Origin: Hypsibius dujardini
Taxonomy: Eukaryota; Tardigrada; Eutardigrada; Parachela; Hypsibiidae
Assembly (NCBI GenBank): GCA_001579985.1
Contig: LRSR01007219.1
Span: 1-23,451 of the forward strand
Length of the DNA stretch: 23,451 nt
Reading direction: 5' to 3'
Shown: positions 11,384-20,865 of the stretch, piece after piece
Layout of the letters: each line of letters begins with the position of its first letter
Numbering within the stretch: the first letter of the stretch is position 1
The notes under the pieces: model-generated
Told to the model about the DNA's origin: nothing
The model's input: the letters and a program-made list of their open reading frames with translations, nothing else
Database searches by the model: none
Position numbers and translations under genes: made by a program

Positions 11384-11738
11384 GGAACACCGCCGTCGCC
11401 AACACACTTGAAAATAAATTGCCAATGGCTACTTCTTCCCTCTCGTCCTCCGATCCCGTCCGTTCTCCTTCCTCGGCCCCACGAAACTGACTGACAGATA
11501 GTGTATTTATTTGGTCAGCAGCGTGGCGGCGAATTTGCATAAGCAGACTGCGCTCATGATGAGCGACAACGACGACGATGATGATGATGATGAAGAAGAA
11601 GACGGGATGGAAATTGGATGCCGAAATAAACACACAAGCACACAACTTTCGCTCCTCTTTTCTGTCCGGCAAAAAGGTTTTTCAAGGCTTTCGACGGGAA
11701 GCGCGTCCCCGAAGGAATTGGATGGGCGACCAGGATCA
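11384..11738 (+). repeat. Left end of tandem duplication unit 2
   Basis: Match to 5860-6220, with a short segment replaced near 11622-11640 and a longer GAT run. It begins about 56 bases after the end of unit 1, so the duplication junction lies within 11328-11383. That gap contains an extra partial copy of the edge motif (AGGAACACCGCCG at 11351). Confidence 0.8.
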
Positions 11739-11746
11739 ACAGATCA

Positions 11747-12285
11747 CAAAGTAATACACTCGAACAGATCCCCGACTGGGTTTTATGCCAGATCATTGTG
11801 AAACTTCAAAGTACTTTAACGTAGTATCATATAGAAGCCCCAATTTATAGTAACATATAGAAGCCCCAATGTATAGAAACACATAGAAGCCCCAATGCAA
11901 CTCAACTTACCGACGACCACGTCGGTTTTTGTACAATAATTAGTTGTGCAGACAATTGTGTAAAAGTCTGCCAGTTCTATATGCGTCGCAATATTGCAAG
12001 TGTTACCAAGGCTTGTCAGTATATTCCACCAATTTCAAGGTTGTGCGACGAGCCTTGTGTAATTGATGCAATACATAAACTAGCTGTATAATATTATATT
12101 TTTAAATTAGTGATTTTTTTTACAACACATCCAACTACTGGGGCGTCCTCCCAGGACGAGTTAAGGTTCTCCGCTAGGTGTCGCCGTAACTGTGTCTTGT
12201 ACCGACAGATGGCGCATTTCCCCTGGTCCTTAGCAAAAACATAATTAGTAACGAAACACCATTTTTTGCTGCCAGAAATATCGAT
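11747..12285 (+). repeat. Middle part of duplication unit 2
   Basis: Matches 8113-8618. It adds a local triplication of a short unit, AGAAGCCCCAAT, at about 11832-11897. It directly follows 11738, whereas the matching parts of unit 1 are 1.9 kb apart. Confidence 0.8.
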
Positions 12286-12689
12286 CCGGGCTGGCGGGTA
12301 TCAACTGCGAAACTCTGAGCAGGAGTTTGGGAAGCGGTAAGTCAGGGAGCTCACAACAAGCATCATAGCAGGGGATCATTACACAGGCATTCCAGTACTC
12401 GTATGTCTGTGGACATTCCTTGATTTTACCAAAGAGGAAAAAAAGTTATTGCAGTATGCTGTACGCTGACACCAAATGTCACAAGCGTGGGGAATTGGAG
12501 CCCTTGATCTTTTCAGCGCCCCGTCGTCCTCGGAGTAGTAATGAAGTCCCACCACGCAATGCGGGTGCGTCACGTGCGGTTATCGGATCCCCGCACGCAC
12601 AACCTCACCTGATCCGACCGTATCCACGTCTGCAATTGTGCGGTTTCACACTTCTTTTATCTGTTCATTGCTAAACGATTTTGATAAAA

Positions 12690-13587
12690 ATGAGGAGCTG
12701 TTTCTGCTGTTCCCTGCTCCAAGGATGCAGATGCGTCGCGGGATACCATTTTGTAAGTGTCACTGACAGCTTTATTACTCCAAGGACTGCTCCTTCAGCA
12801 GAAAAAGTGAGACATCAATCACTTTTCGTACTTGTGTTTAGGTCTCGGCGTGTCTCGGAGTGTGTGCCATCCTCTTCAGCTTCGTCAACGGGGAGACAAC
12901 TAGTCTGGGTATTCGTACCTTTGAAGTCATATTCCCCCTGGTGATCTTCATCGCTGCACTAGGTCTGGTATACGGACTGAAGCGGGTAAGATTTTCACGG
13001 ACAGAAAAGAGACTGGACCATTTCCTTTCACTTTTTTTTACAGAAAGATCGTTGCTTGTTGCTGTCATGGATGATCGTTCAATCCGTGAGGATCGTCCTC
13101 GAAGTCGTAATCCTGATCATTCTGATATACACCTACGCAGTTCTTGATGATCACACCTATGCAGATGTAGATGTCGGAGAAACTGCACATTCGGAGGAAA
13201 CTGCACATTCGGAGGAAACTGCACATTCTGACAATATCTCTGTATGATTATTGATTGATATATTATAACTGTTTCACGAGATCTTACCGCTGCAGTATCT
13301 TTCCCCTTCCAGCTGATGTTGGGAATGAATGCCGCCATGAAAGTCAGGAGTAGCTTACTAATCTGCTACATTATTGCCATCACTGCCGACATTATCCTCA
13401 ATGTAATAAGCTGATGATGCAGCACATTGCACAGACCATTTCTAACTTTCTGACCCTGTCTTGGGGTTCTTTGCAGATCATCTGTCTGGAGGCAATTCGC
13501 AGTTACCGGGCAGTATTGGCAGGAGTCAACGGTGTTCCGGTCATCTACCAAGCACCGGAAGAAGATCAGAAACGAGGACTTGTTTGA
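12690..13587 (+). CDS. Four-pass membrane protein, copy B, 5 exons, 201 aa
   Basis: Exons 12690-12752, 12842-12985, 13044-13241, 13313-13402 and 13477-13587, all phase 0. The start MRSCFCCSLLQGCRC and the end APEEDQKRGLV are nearly the same as in copy A, and introns and flanks are also alike, so the duplication is recent. Hydrophobic segments lie at about 15-36, 50-67, 73-103 and 149-171. The loop between segments 3 and 4 is longer than in A because of three copies of an 18-base unit (13176-13229) giving (G/E)ETAHS repeats at residues 114-131. The tail has one AVLAGVN unit where A has three. The reading frame is intact and both copies look functional. Function unknown. CLLLSW at the start of segment 3 and C-x-EAIRSYR after segment 4 are shared with copy C. 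Confidence 0.85.
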
Positions 13588-13896
13588 TGACGCGTATTCA
13601 TTCATCCTGCCCGCATTGATGCGAATTTTTCTGGCAGTTTTACGCTCTACATATTCCGTTTTTATGTCACAGATATATATAAGAAATTAGAAAAAAAAAT
13701 TCCCTGTTCATTGATCACCTTATTGATCTCTCGAAAATGTTATAGATATATTAGAAATTCCTTGCTTATTAATTCCCTCAAGTACTTTCTTGCGAAATGT
13801 TAAAATCAAGTGTGTAGTTACTTGCTTTCTCACAGAAATTTATGGTCCACGAATAATGAATTTAACATTAATCATACGGCAGAAAATAATTAAGAT

Positions 13897-13902
13897 AATA
13901 AA
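13897..13902 (+). promoter_or_regulatory. Possible poly(A) signal of copy B
   Basis: AATAAA occurs about 310 bases after the copy B stop. It is the nearest exact hexamer I found, which would give a longer 3' UTR than in copy A. Confidence 0.3.
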
Positions 13903-14122
13903 AAAAGCGGTGTTGTTTGAATGGTAGCGCCGACCGCCGGTTCGTCCGCCGTTTTTCCAAGTGACTGCTCGAAACACCGTGTCGCAACTGTACGCATAGG
14001 TGCAAGGTAAAACGCATCAACAGAGATTCCGCAGATATCGTAATGACTCCAAATCTTGGCCAGTTAATGTTTCAGTACGAGGACTACAAGAGCTCAGGAT
14101 GTCCAGCCAGATCATGAGGTCA

Positions 14123-14643
14123 TATACGGTTTTCCTCTCCTGCATGCATTATGGTGCCTTGAGCATATTTGACTTCATTTTAACGATCAATACATTTGAT
14201 GAAAAAAGAATACGAAACACGCTTAAGCAACTGCCAGAGGTTTCGCTGTGCTGCATTATACAAAACCGGAATATCTAGTTTTTAATTTTTGCCTCGAGAG
14301 CAGCCAAATCACAGCGCATCTCTCTGATCCCCTCCATGCATTAACACCCTCCACAGTTATTTCTGGCTCCACGTGCTCTCTCAGTTCTGTTCTTCATCGT
14401 CGGCATTCAGCGTTTTCAAGCCGGCAAAAAATATACTCGTCTTTGCTGCATGCTATAGCGAGGTTCTCTTAGGTACCCTCGGTCCCTCAAGTATCAACCA
14501 AGGATCCGAATGGCAGACTCCAAGCAGGACCAAAAACTTTGACCCATTTCGTTTGTTCTTAATCACACTGGATTCAATTGTAACACCTTTCCAATCTATT
14601 CCGTGAACGAGACGAAATTTCTAACTATTCGAAGTTAACTTGA
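14123..14643. other. No gene recognised between copy B and gene C
   Basis: Nothing identified beyond short open frames without protein features. It begins where the tandem duplication ends. Confidence 0.5.
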
Positions 14644-14698
14644 CGGAACGGAACCGAGGACTTAACATCAGCGGAACGGAACTGAGGACTAGACATTA
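14644..14698 (+). repeat. 28-base direct repeat just upstream of gene C
   Basis: Two copies of CGGAACGGAACYGAGGACT followed by ACATYAG start at 14644 and 14672. They end 25 bases before the ATG of gene C, in its probable 5' UTR or core promoter. Confidence 0.7.
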
Positions 14699-14722
14699 GC
14701 ATACAGCGTCCACGGCATCACC

Positions 14723-15674
14723 ATGAAATCTTGCCTCTGCTGCAGTTTGCTTACTGGGTGTAAACTAGTGGCTGCTTACCAGATCGTAGGTTTGAATTTA
14801 TAACTACATATTTATTGATTGGACTTCAATGCACTTCCCGCGTTTACCTAAACGGTGGATACCTTTTGGTTACAATTGAAATTTGTTTATTTTCCCCTTC
14901 CTTTAGGTTTCGGCCACCCTGGCGTTGTGTTTAGTCGTCGTGAGTCTTTTTCGGGATGAGCACGTTAGATATGTCAAAATTGGGGTAAAAGCCACAGTGC
15001 TCGTCCTAGTATTCCTTGCGGCATTGGCGCTCGTCTGGGGACTGCGCAAGGTAACTTGCCACAGTATATTAATACGATGAGGCCGGCAACGTTATTCGTA
15101 TGGTTCCGATGTTTGGCCCTGAGCTTCAAATTGCATTATTTTCAGAAAAGTCCATGCTTGCTGCTGGTGTGGCTTATTTTCGAAGGTGTCGGGGTTGTAT
15201 TTCTCATCTGTGACGTGATCTTTAACATTTATGGGGCTGCGACATTTGATGACGAGGAGGTACGTGGACGATATTTTCACATTTGCGGTTTCTTGCTGAG
15301 GGATGTCCTAATATTACCAAAACTATGCTATTGCATATAGCGCGTCACGCATGATGGATATTGGATCACGACGGTTATCATAGACTGGCTCAACATCCTC
15401 TTCTGCGTAAGTTGGAATTCATCTGCCAAAAAGCCGGGTCCATGAAAGCTAGCGTCTGCCTTAAACGGACGATCAGCCTTATCTAATATTATCAGGGACT
15501 TTTTATTCTAATATGCAGGTGCTGTGCATGGAGGCAGTGCGAAGTTATCGGACTCTTCTATTGGAAGAGGAAAGTCAACGGTCTCTTGGAGCAAAGTATC
15601 AGTATCAGGTCGCTCCAACTTCTGACGAAACTGCCGAACCGGAGAAACAAATTAAGCTTGATACACAGCTCTAG
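14723..15674 (+). CDS. Four-pass membrane protein, diverged paralogue C, 5 exons, 180 aa
   Basis: Exons 14723-14785, 14907-15050, 15146-15259, 15341-15406 and 15519-15674, all phase 0. Exons 1 and 2 have exactly the lengths seen in A and B (63 and 144 bases), which shows common descent although the sequence has diverged. The protein starts MKSCLCCSLLTGCKLVAAYQ, with hydrophobic segments at about 14-37, 49-68, 73-97 and 114-133. The 3-4 loop is short and acidic (TFDDEERVTHDG) and the tail is long and charged (LLLEEESQRS...KLDTQL). Conserved family points are the CxCCSL leader, GLRK/GLKR after segment 2, CLLLVW in segment 3 and C-x-EAVRSYR after segment 4. No 18-base repeat is present. Function and exact family are unknown. 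No clear AATAAA lies close to the stop. Confidence 0.85.
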
Positions 15675-16093
15675 AAATGTACATGTATTCCAAATATATT
15701 TAATTTTATAACTTTATAAACTAAGGACAATACTGTTTCATATTTTCGTTAATACCCACAAGGCTATTCTGATCCTTTCGTGTACTATAGTTGGCGCTGG
15801 GTAGAGACGTGAGCGGTAGAATAAATTGGTGAATGGTGAGTCAATTACGATGAACCATTTCACAGAGGAAAGACCGCAGCAACGAACCAGTGACGTATGG
15901 TCCCACAAAGTGTCCGATAAATTGTATATACTAAAAAATTAGGCTAGATATTTTACATGGGATGCGAGACAGGTCGACTGGTACGTCTTCTCGGTGCAGA
16001 TATTTTTAAAATTCTGGTTAGGAACTGAGATCCTAATGGGTTAGAGGTCCTCTGAAATTTCGAGCAAAGTCAAAGCTCAAGGGCATTATTACA
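15675..16093. other. Intergenic region after gene C
   Basis: AT-rich 3' flank of gene C with no recognised exon. AATAAA at about 15821 could be a distant poly(A) signal. Confidence 0.4.
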
Positions 16094-16740
16094 AGGTGGT
16101 TTTAATGAGTGGCTATTTTACCCCCTGTTTGGGACCCCATAGAACCCCGGCTATTTGACCCCTCCCTGGATACATCGATGGGGGCCCTATAGCACTCCGG
16201 CTATTTTACCTTTCCCAAGAGTCCAATAGAAAAGCCTGACTATTTTACCCCTCCATGTTGTCCGCCCGTTTGTCCGTTATCCGTCCGTCTGTTATCAGAC
16301 AGACGGCCAAAGAACGGACAACGGATGAATGGATGGCGGATGAACGGACAACAGACGGACGGACGGACGACCGATGAACGGAGGGACAACGGAGGGATAG
16401 ATAAAGAGCAGACGGACGGACGGACAGACAGACAACGGACGGACAGAACAGACGGTCAGACAACGGAAGAACTGACAGACGAACGGACAGCATGGGAGGG
16501 GTAAAATAGCCAGGGTTCTATTGACCCCAGGGAGGGGTAAAATAGCCAGAGTTTTATTGGCCCCAGGGAGGTGTAAAGTAGCCAGGGATTTATTGACCCC
16601 AGGGAGGGGTAAAAGAGCCAGGGATTTATTGGACCCCAGGTAGGGATAAAATAGCCAGGATACTATTGAGCCCCAGGGAGGGGTAAAATAGTCGAGGTGC
16701 TATTGGGCCCCTCACACTACAAGGAAGGGGTAAAATAGCT
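16094..16740. repeat. Large inverted-repeat structure around a tetranucleotide array
   Basis: The left arm carries CTATTTTACCCCTCC-type units starting at 16113, 16151, 16201 and 16240. The right arm carries the reverse complement GGAGGGGTAAAATAG at 16495, 16531, 16567, 16603, 16639, 16677 and 16723, mostly at 36-base spacing and interleaved with GACCCCAG. Between the arms is a CCGT/CGGA array. Left of about 16295 it is written as CCGT/GTCC and right of it as CGGA, with a small stem CCGTCTG/CAGACGG (16285-16291 / 16300-16306) at the flip point. Confidence 0.9.
16256..16490. repeat. CCGT/CGGA/CAGA tetranucleotide array
   Basis: Imperfect tetranucleotide repeats form the centre of the inverted structure. 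The strand motif switches at about 16295. Open frames through it (CPSVRPSV-type) are translations of the repeat, not genes. Confidence 0.9.
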
Positions 16741-16751
16741 GTAGCCCATAT

Positions 16752-16757
16752 TTTATT
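16752..16757 (-). promoter_or_regulatory. Relic poly(A) signal of the cyclase pseudogene
   Basis: AATAAA on the minus strand lies seven bases past the pseudogene's stop codon (16766-16764). It abuts the outermost unit of the inverted-repeat structure, which ends near 16737. Confidence 0.5.
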
Positions 16758-16763
16758 TTGATG

Positions 16764-17518
16764 CTACTTGCAATGCGTGTGCACCGTCACGATGTGATCC
16801 AAAGTTGCAGGTTGCAACCAAAAGATCTCAATCATTTTCTTACCCTAAAAATAAAAGCATATTTCATTGAGAATTTGTGGAAAGCTTTCCTCGCAAAGCC
16901 AACTTGCTTACCTTTATAAACGTACCCTGGTGATCTGAGAATAGTTTCGCCAGCCACATTCCTCGGACATACGCTGAAATGTATTTGCTAAACGAATAAT
17001 AACAAACAAAACTGGTCGCACGACGGGATCAATCAAGAATTGATCATTCAACACCCACCTTGACCGTGACACTCCATACGGCACGCAGAATTCATGGCGT
17101 CACCGAACCTGATCCAAAAAGCAACAAAAGTGTTTCAGACACCCGAAGAACACATAGATGTACATCTATTACGGGATTTTCCGTAATTGACTTACAGACA
17201 ATATCGAGGCATTCTTGATTCAATCAGGCCAGCTTATGGACGAGTACAGGTTATAAAGCAAATTTGGGCCTAGGGCCTGGGGCCTAGGGACAAGTGCAGG
17301 TTATAAAGCAAATTTCTGCGAAGATCTTGGCACTACGCTGTACTATCAATGGATCCGTTTGGGGAACCTACCAGAATCCATACCGAAACAAAGGCATGAG
17401 AAATGTCCCACTAACTTGGCAAGTGGCCGAAAGTTTATAATTTTAAGGCAAGTCTGCAATACGAGTATCTCAACGACAAGGCACCCAATGAGCTGTTTTG
17501 GTGCCGTAAAGAGACATA
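16764..17518 (-). pseudogene. Decayed 3' end of a second guanylate cyclase gene
   Basis: Five segments match exons 16-20 of the intact gene, in the same order and strand. 17518-17372 keeps YCRLALKL followed by a TAA (17437-17435), then CFGMDSG in another frame. 17238-17196 keeps AGLIESRMPRYCL and its GTAAG donor, but the acceptor AG is lost. 17108-17059 gives FGDAMNSACRMECHGQ for the intact FGDTMNTASRMESHGQ and has the same length, 50 bases. 16987-16912 keeps IHFSV, but a small deletion shifts the frame and the exon is 31 bases shorter. 16844-16764 is intact (GKKMIEIFWLQP... stop) and is followed by AATAAA (16757-16752). A stop, frameshifts and a lost splice site argue for a dead tandem copy. 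I could not recognise earlier exons between 17540 and 18460. Confidence 0.82.
17238..17315. repeat. 50-base direct duplication in the pseudogene intron
   Basis: Two copies of a 28-base segment ending AGGTTATAAAGCAAATTT start at 17238 and 17288. They are separated by GGGCCTAGGGCCTGGGG-type sequence. The first copy begins where the exon 17-like segment should have its acceptor site. Confidence 0.8.
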
Positions 17519-17539
17519 CATGAAGTTTGGAAGACATCG

Positions 17540-18460
17540 GATGATCTGAATAGGATTCCTTTAAAATATTAATCAGGTCGCATTATGGATTGGTTAGTTT
17601 TACATTCAGGATCTCCCATTGTCAAATACAGCAATGGTGATTAAGGGAAAATTCACTGAAGTGAAAACGGCACCAGCAATTGCCAAAACCCTCAGGAACA
17701 TTGTCAGTTGTCCCACAAGAAAACACCGGGAACTCTAGCTTTGTTCTCAATGAGACCACTGTAGTGTACTGCTACAAAACGTTCAATTCGTACAATCACT
17801 TTACGCAATCCCGCTTAGGTGATGCAACCAGTACGCTTGTTATGCATACCGGTATGGAACTGCAGATGAATAGAAAGGACGTGGAGAACCGCAAACACGG
17901 ATGAGGCATAATAATGAGGATCCATCTGACACTTGAACCCGTGAACCGTTAACTTAGGTCAACATCCGGGAGAAAAAAAACCGAGTGCATGATGAATAAG
18001 CGAAGGCCAGCGAGAGCTTAATCCTACGCGAACAACGCTTCCTCTTTTCGAAGTGTTTGCGATGGCACAATAAAACAAACTGAGAGCAAAATTTACGAAT
18101 AGTAATTGCGATCCGAAATAAATTGTGGAGGGTCTCCTCAGTCCTGCATGACAGAACAAGCTTCCCACCATGCTACCAATTAGAGTACCCGGAACCTAAA
18201 GGCTTAAATACGTTTGGACGCTAATGAAGATAATAATAATACCCCACGCTTAAACGGCGTTTTAGATTAAGCAGAGACAATAACGGGCGTTTAATTCCGA
18301 AAGAACGCTTGCATAGTGCTGTATATCTGTACTCTGTAAGTGGGCAATCCATAATGCATAGGCAATTCACCGGCAATCAAGGAGCACAGTTGATTAATGA
18401 AGAGATGATAGGCGGAAGGCAAGACGTGTAGTATAAAATGCCATTCAATCCATTGTCTGT
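17540..18460. other. Region between cyclase gene and its pseudogene
   Basis: No clear match to cyclase exons 1-15 or other proteins was found. The plus-strand frame at 17680-17904 has no recognisable feature. A decayed exon too diverged to see by eye could lie here. Confidence 0.4.
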
Positions 18461-18466
18461 TTTATT
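18461..18466 (-). promoter_or_regulatory. Poly(A) signal of the guanylate cyclase gene
   Basis: AATAAA on the minus strand lies about 30 bases after the TGA at 18496. This implies a very short 3' UTR. Confidence 0.6.
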
Positions 18467-18495
18467 ATACGAATATTACTGTAAGGAGCGGTTGA

Positions 18496-20865
18496 TCAGT
18501 CGGATTTGACATTCCTGTCTGCTGCACGTAGCCAAAATGTTTCGATCATCCCTTTTCCCTAAAAAGCGATTTACTGTACAATTCATTTTGATTTTCCTGA
18601 TAGGAAACATTTTTTACCTTCACAGCAGTGAGCCCTCGCGAAACAAACTCAAACTGTCTGTTCGATCCAGAATGTGCGGTCCCCACCATTTTCCGAGAAA
18701 AGATGCTGACGTGAATCTTATTTGCTGCAAAAGTAAAGGAAAAAGTTTGATTCAAGTGCGCTGTATGGTAACCTTAGCGAACGGTAGGTTAACCGAGTCC
18801 CGGAAATAGTCACAAAAGATTACCTTGCCCGTGAGATTCCATCCGGCTCGCTGTGTTCATTGTATCTCCGAAACTGCCGAAGGTACCCAACCAAGCTTCA
18901 AAAGGATTCGACTTGACCGTGGATTTTAACTTACAGACAATACCGCGGCATCCTCGAGCCAACCACTCCAGCAGCAAGCGGACCTAAAGAAAGATTTGAC
19001 ATTACTGTAAATGATGACTGCTCTTGGCGGTGGCAGTTAAGTACTGTACTCTCTCGAGCTGCTTTTTAGACCCACCCGTACATTATGACTGCACACACCG
19101 TGCTTCACTGCAGTCATAATATACGGTGGATCTAAAACGCAGCACCAAATGATTGAGACAGTTAAGTAATGTGTCCAATACATAGTAGTTGTGGCAGGAG
19201 TATTCCTTAACAACCTGAATTTATTCCAAAGCGAGGGCAAGGCGTAATATCACCCCAGGTGGGCAAGTGCATCTTATTTCCAGCCGTTCGTAATTTTAAG
19301 GCAAGTCGGCATATCTCGTCGGCATGCTTCTGACCGTTTCGTATTGGCAGACCACTGACGACCTAAGCGGGATAACAACGATCAGTTTGCATGGTGACAA
19401 GCTTGTGAAGCGAATCAAAATCAGCACTCACAACATAGGAGTCATTGATGGTTTCCACCTTGTAAGCATCAAAATGGGGTACTACTTTATCAAAGGCCGT
19501 ATGTATTTGACCGAGGAAGGCAATCACATCCAGTGGACCACATTCTGCCACGATGCGGCTGAACACGGGGATGTCGCTGAATAAGACAGTGGCACTCTCA
19601 AAAAATTCGGCTTGAATGGGTTCGTTATTTCGCAACTTGGCAATGACCAGGCTATCAAATAATAAAATAGTGTTAAGAAAGGGGTATTTTTGGAAGATTC
19701 TTATATGCAATCGCAGTCTAACCTTGGTAGCATTTCATGCAGAAGGTCGTCGAGCTTTTTCCGTTCGTCCAAGAGATCTGCAGATCGTGCGGCAACATCC
19801 GCTTCGAGTTCGTCTGCATAAGTCTGTAGTCGTCCGAGCAAGATTTCAACCACGTTTGTGCCGGAGAGTTTCAAGTTTTTGACCCATGTGTTCAGGTCAT
19901 TTGACGTGGGTCGATGTTGAGGTTCCACGTTTAAGCAACGCACTATAACATCTTGCGGGGTCATAGAGGAGAGTGCTCCTTTAGTCTGCCCAAAAGGGAC
20001 CGTAAAAGTCATTGCATCAGCCGAGAGAAGGTCAACCATGACATGTCCGAATGCAAGAATATCAGCGGCCTGGATTACGTGTGTCTCATCTCTTGTTCGC
20101 CGGTGTTTGTTTCGGCTGGCATTCAAAGGCGTGCTAGTCAGCAAGTCCTCGAGCTGTTTGAATCCAGTCTTGCCGATTCGTACAGTGTATCGCTCGTTCA
20201 CAAGGCAGACTTCGCTGCAGAACGAGCCATGATATTTCAAGGTCGATGTGTGGATGTAATGCAATCCCTGGCAAAGGGAGACGCAGACAGAATATGACAA
20301 GGTGCATACTGGTCTACTCAAAAGATCGAAACTTATTAATGCAAAAACACCCTGATGAATTTACCTGTGCAATATTAACCATCAATGCAAGACACACATC
20401 CACATAGGCGAAAATTGGGCTCCTTGAGCGGAGCGTTAGAATATCACCGACTGCTGGACGTTCGTAGACTAACTGACACGTGGTTCCATCCAAAATGACT
20501 CCGTAAATGTCTCCCAGGTACGTGTGTCGAACACGAGAAATCTAAAACAGGATTGAAGGTTGGGCTGATTGAGTCCAGTGCTTTTGAGTACATCAAACGT
20601 TCAGGGAATCAGAAATCTTACATTCAAGACTCCTTGCAATATGGCGGTTTCTTGCTGTCGCGTAACTTTCTTGCGGTCCGCCTGCGAATGCAACGTCTTC
20701 ACGAACACATTTTGTTCCTTATATTTGCCGGTTAAGCCCATGACACTCTGTTCGTCGCTCGCATCGACAGTCTTTTCGCTGTCAAGACGCGAAACACTTT
20801 TATCCACAAGCACATCCTTTTGTTCGATTAGAAGATGAGCCAGGTGTTCGCTCGAACTTTTTCGT
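18496..20865 (-). other. Guanylate cyclase exons 12-20 (kinase-like and cyclase domains)
   Basis: Exon coordinates on the minus strand: 12, 20865-20622; 13, 20541-20365; 14, 20267-19723; 15, 19651-19432; 16, 19362-19215; 17, 18983-18935; 18, 18873-18824; 19, 18724-18618; 20, 18558-18496 (TGA at 18498-18496). The cyclase domain is split over exons 15-20. Introns are 59-99 bases apart from intron 16, which is 231 bases, has a weaker donor (GTTGTT) and holds a hairpin. Exon 16 ends in RFGINS and exon 17 continues GPLAAGVVG, which matches the family consensus for this loop and confirms the junction. Confidence 0.92.

Larger units (their letters stand above)
12583..14122 (+). repeat. Tandem duplication, gene-bearing part of unit 2 (copy B)
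   Basis: Second copy of 9838-11327. Extra DNA in its 3' flank comes from a local duplication at 13671-13802, where the GATATAT..AGAAATT stretch and the GAAATGTTA end recur. Confidence 0.85.

Noticed and set aside
16495-16737. Regular 36-base spacing resembling a CRISPR array
   Set aside because: The sequence between units is also near-identical, unit spacing drifts to 38-46 bases, the host is an animal genome and there are no cas genes. It is a tandem repeat arm of an inverted structure.
19037-19240. Apparent premature end of the cyclase after RFGINSG
   Set aside because: At first it looked like truncation, but an exon 231 bases further on continues GPLAAGVVG in frame and the later exons supply NTASRMES and the normal C-terminus.
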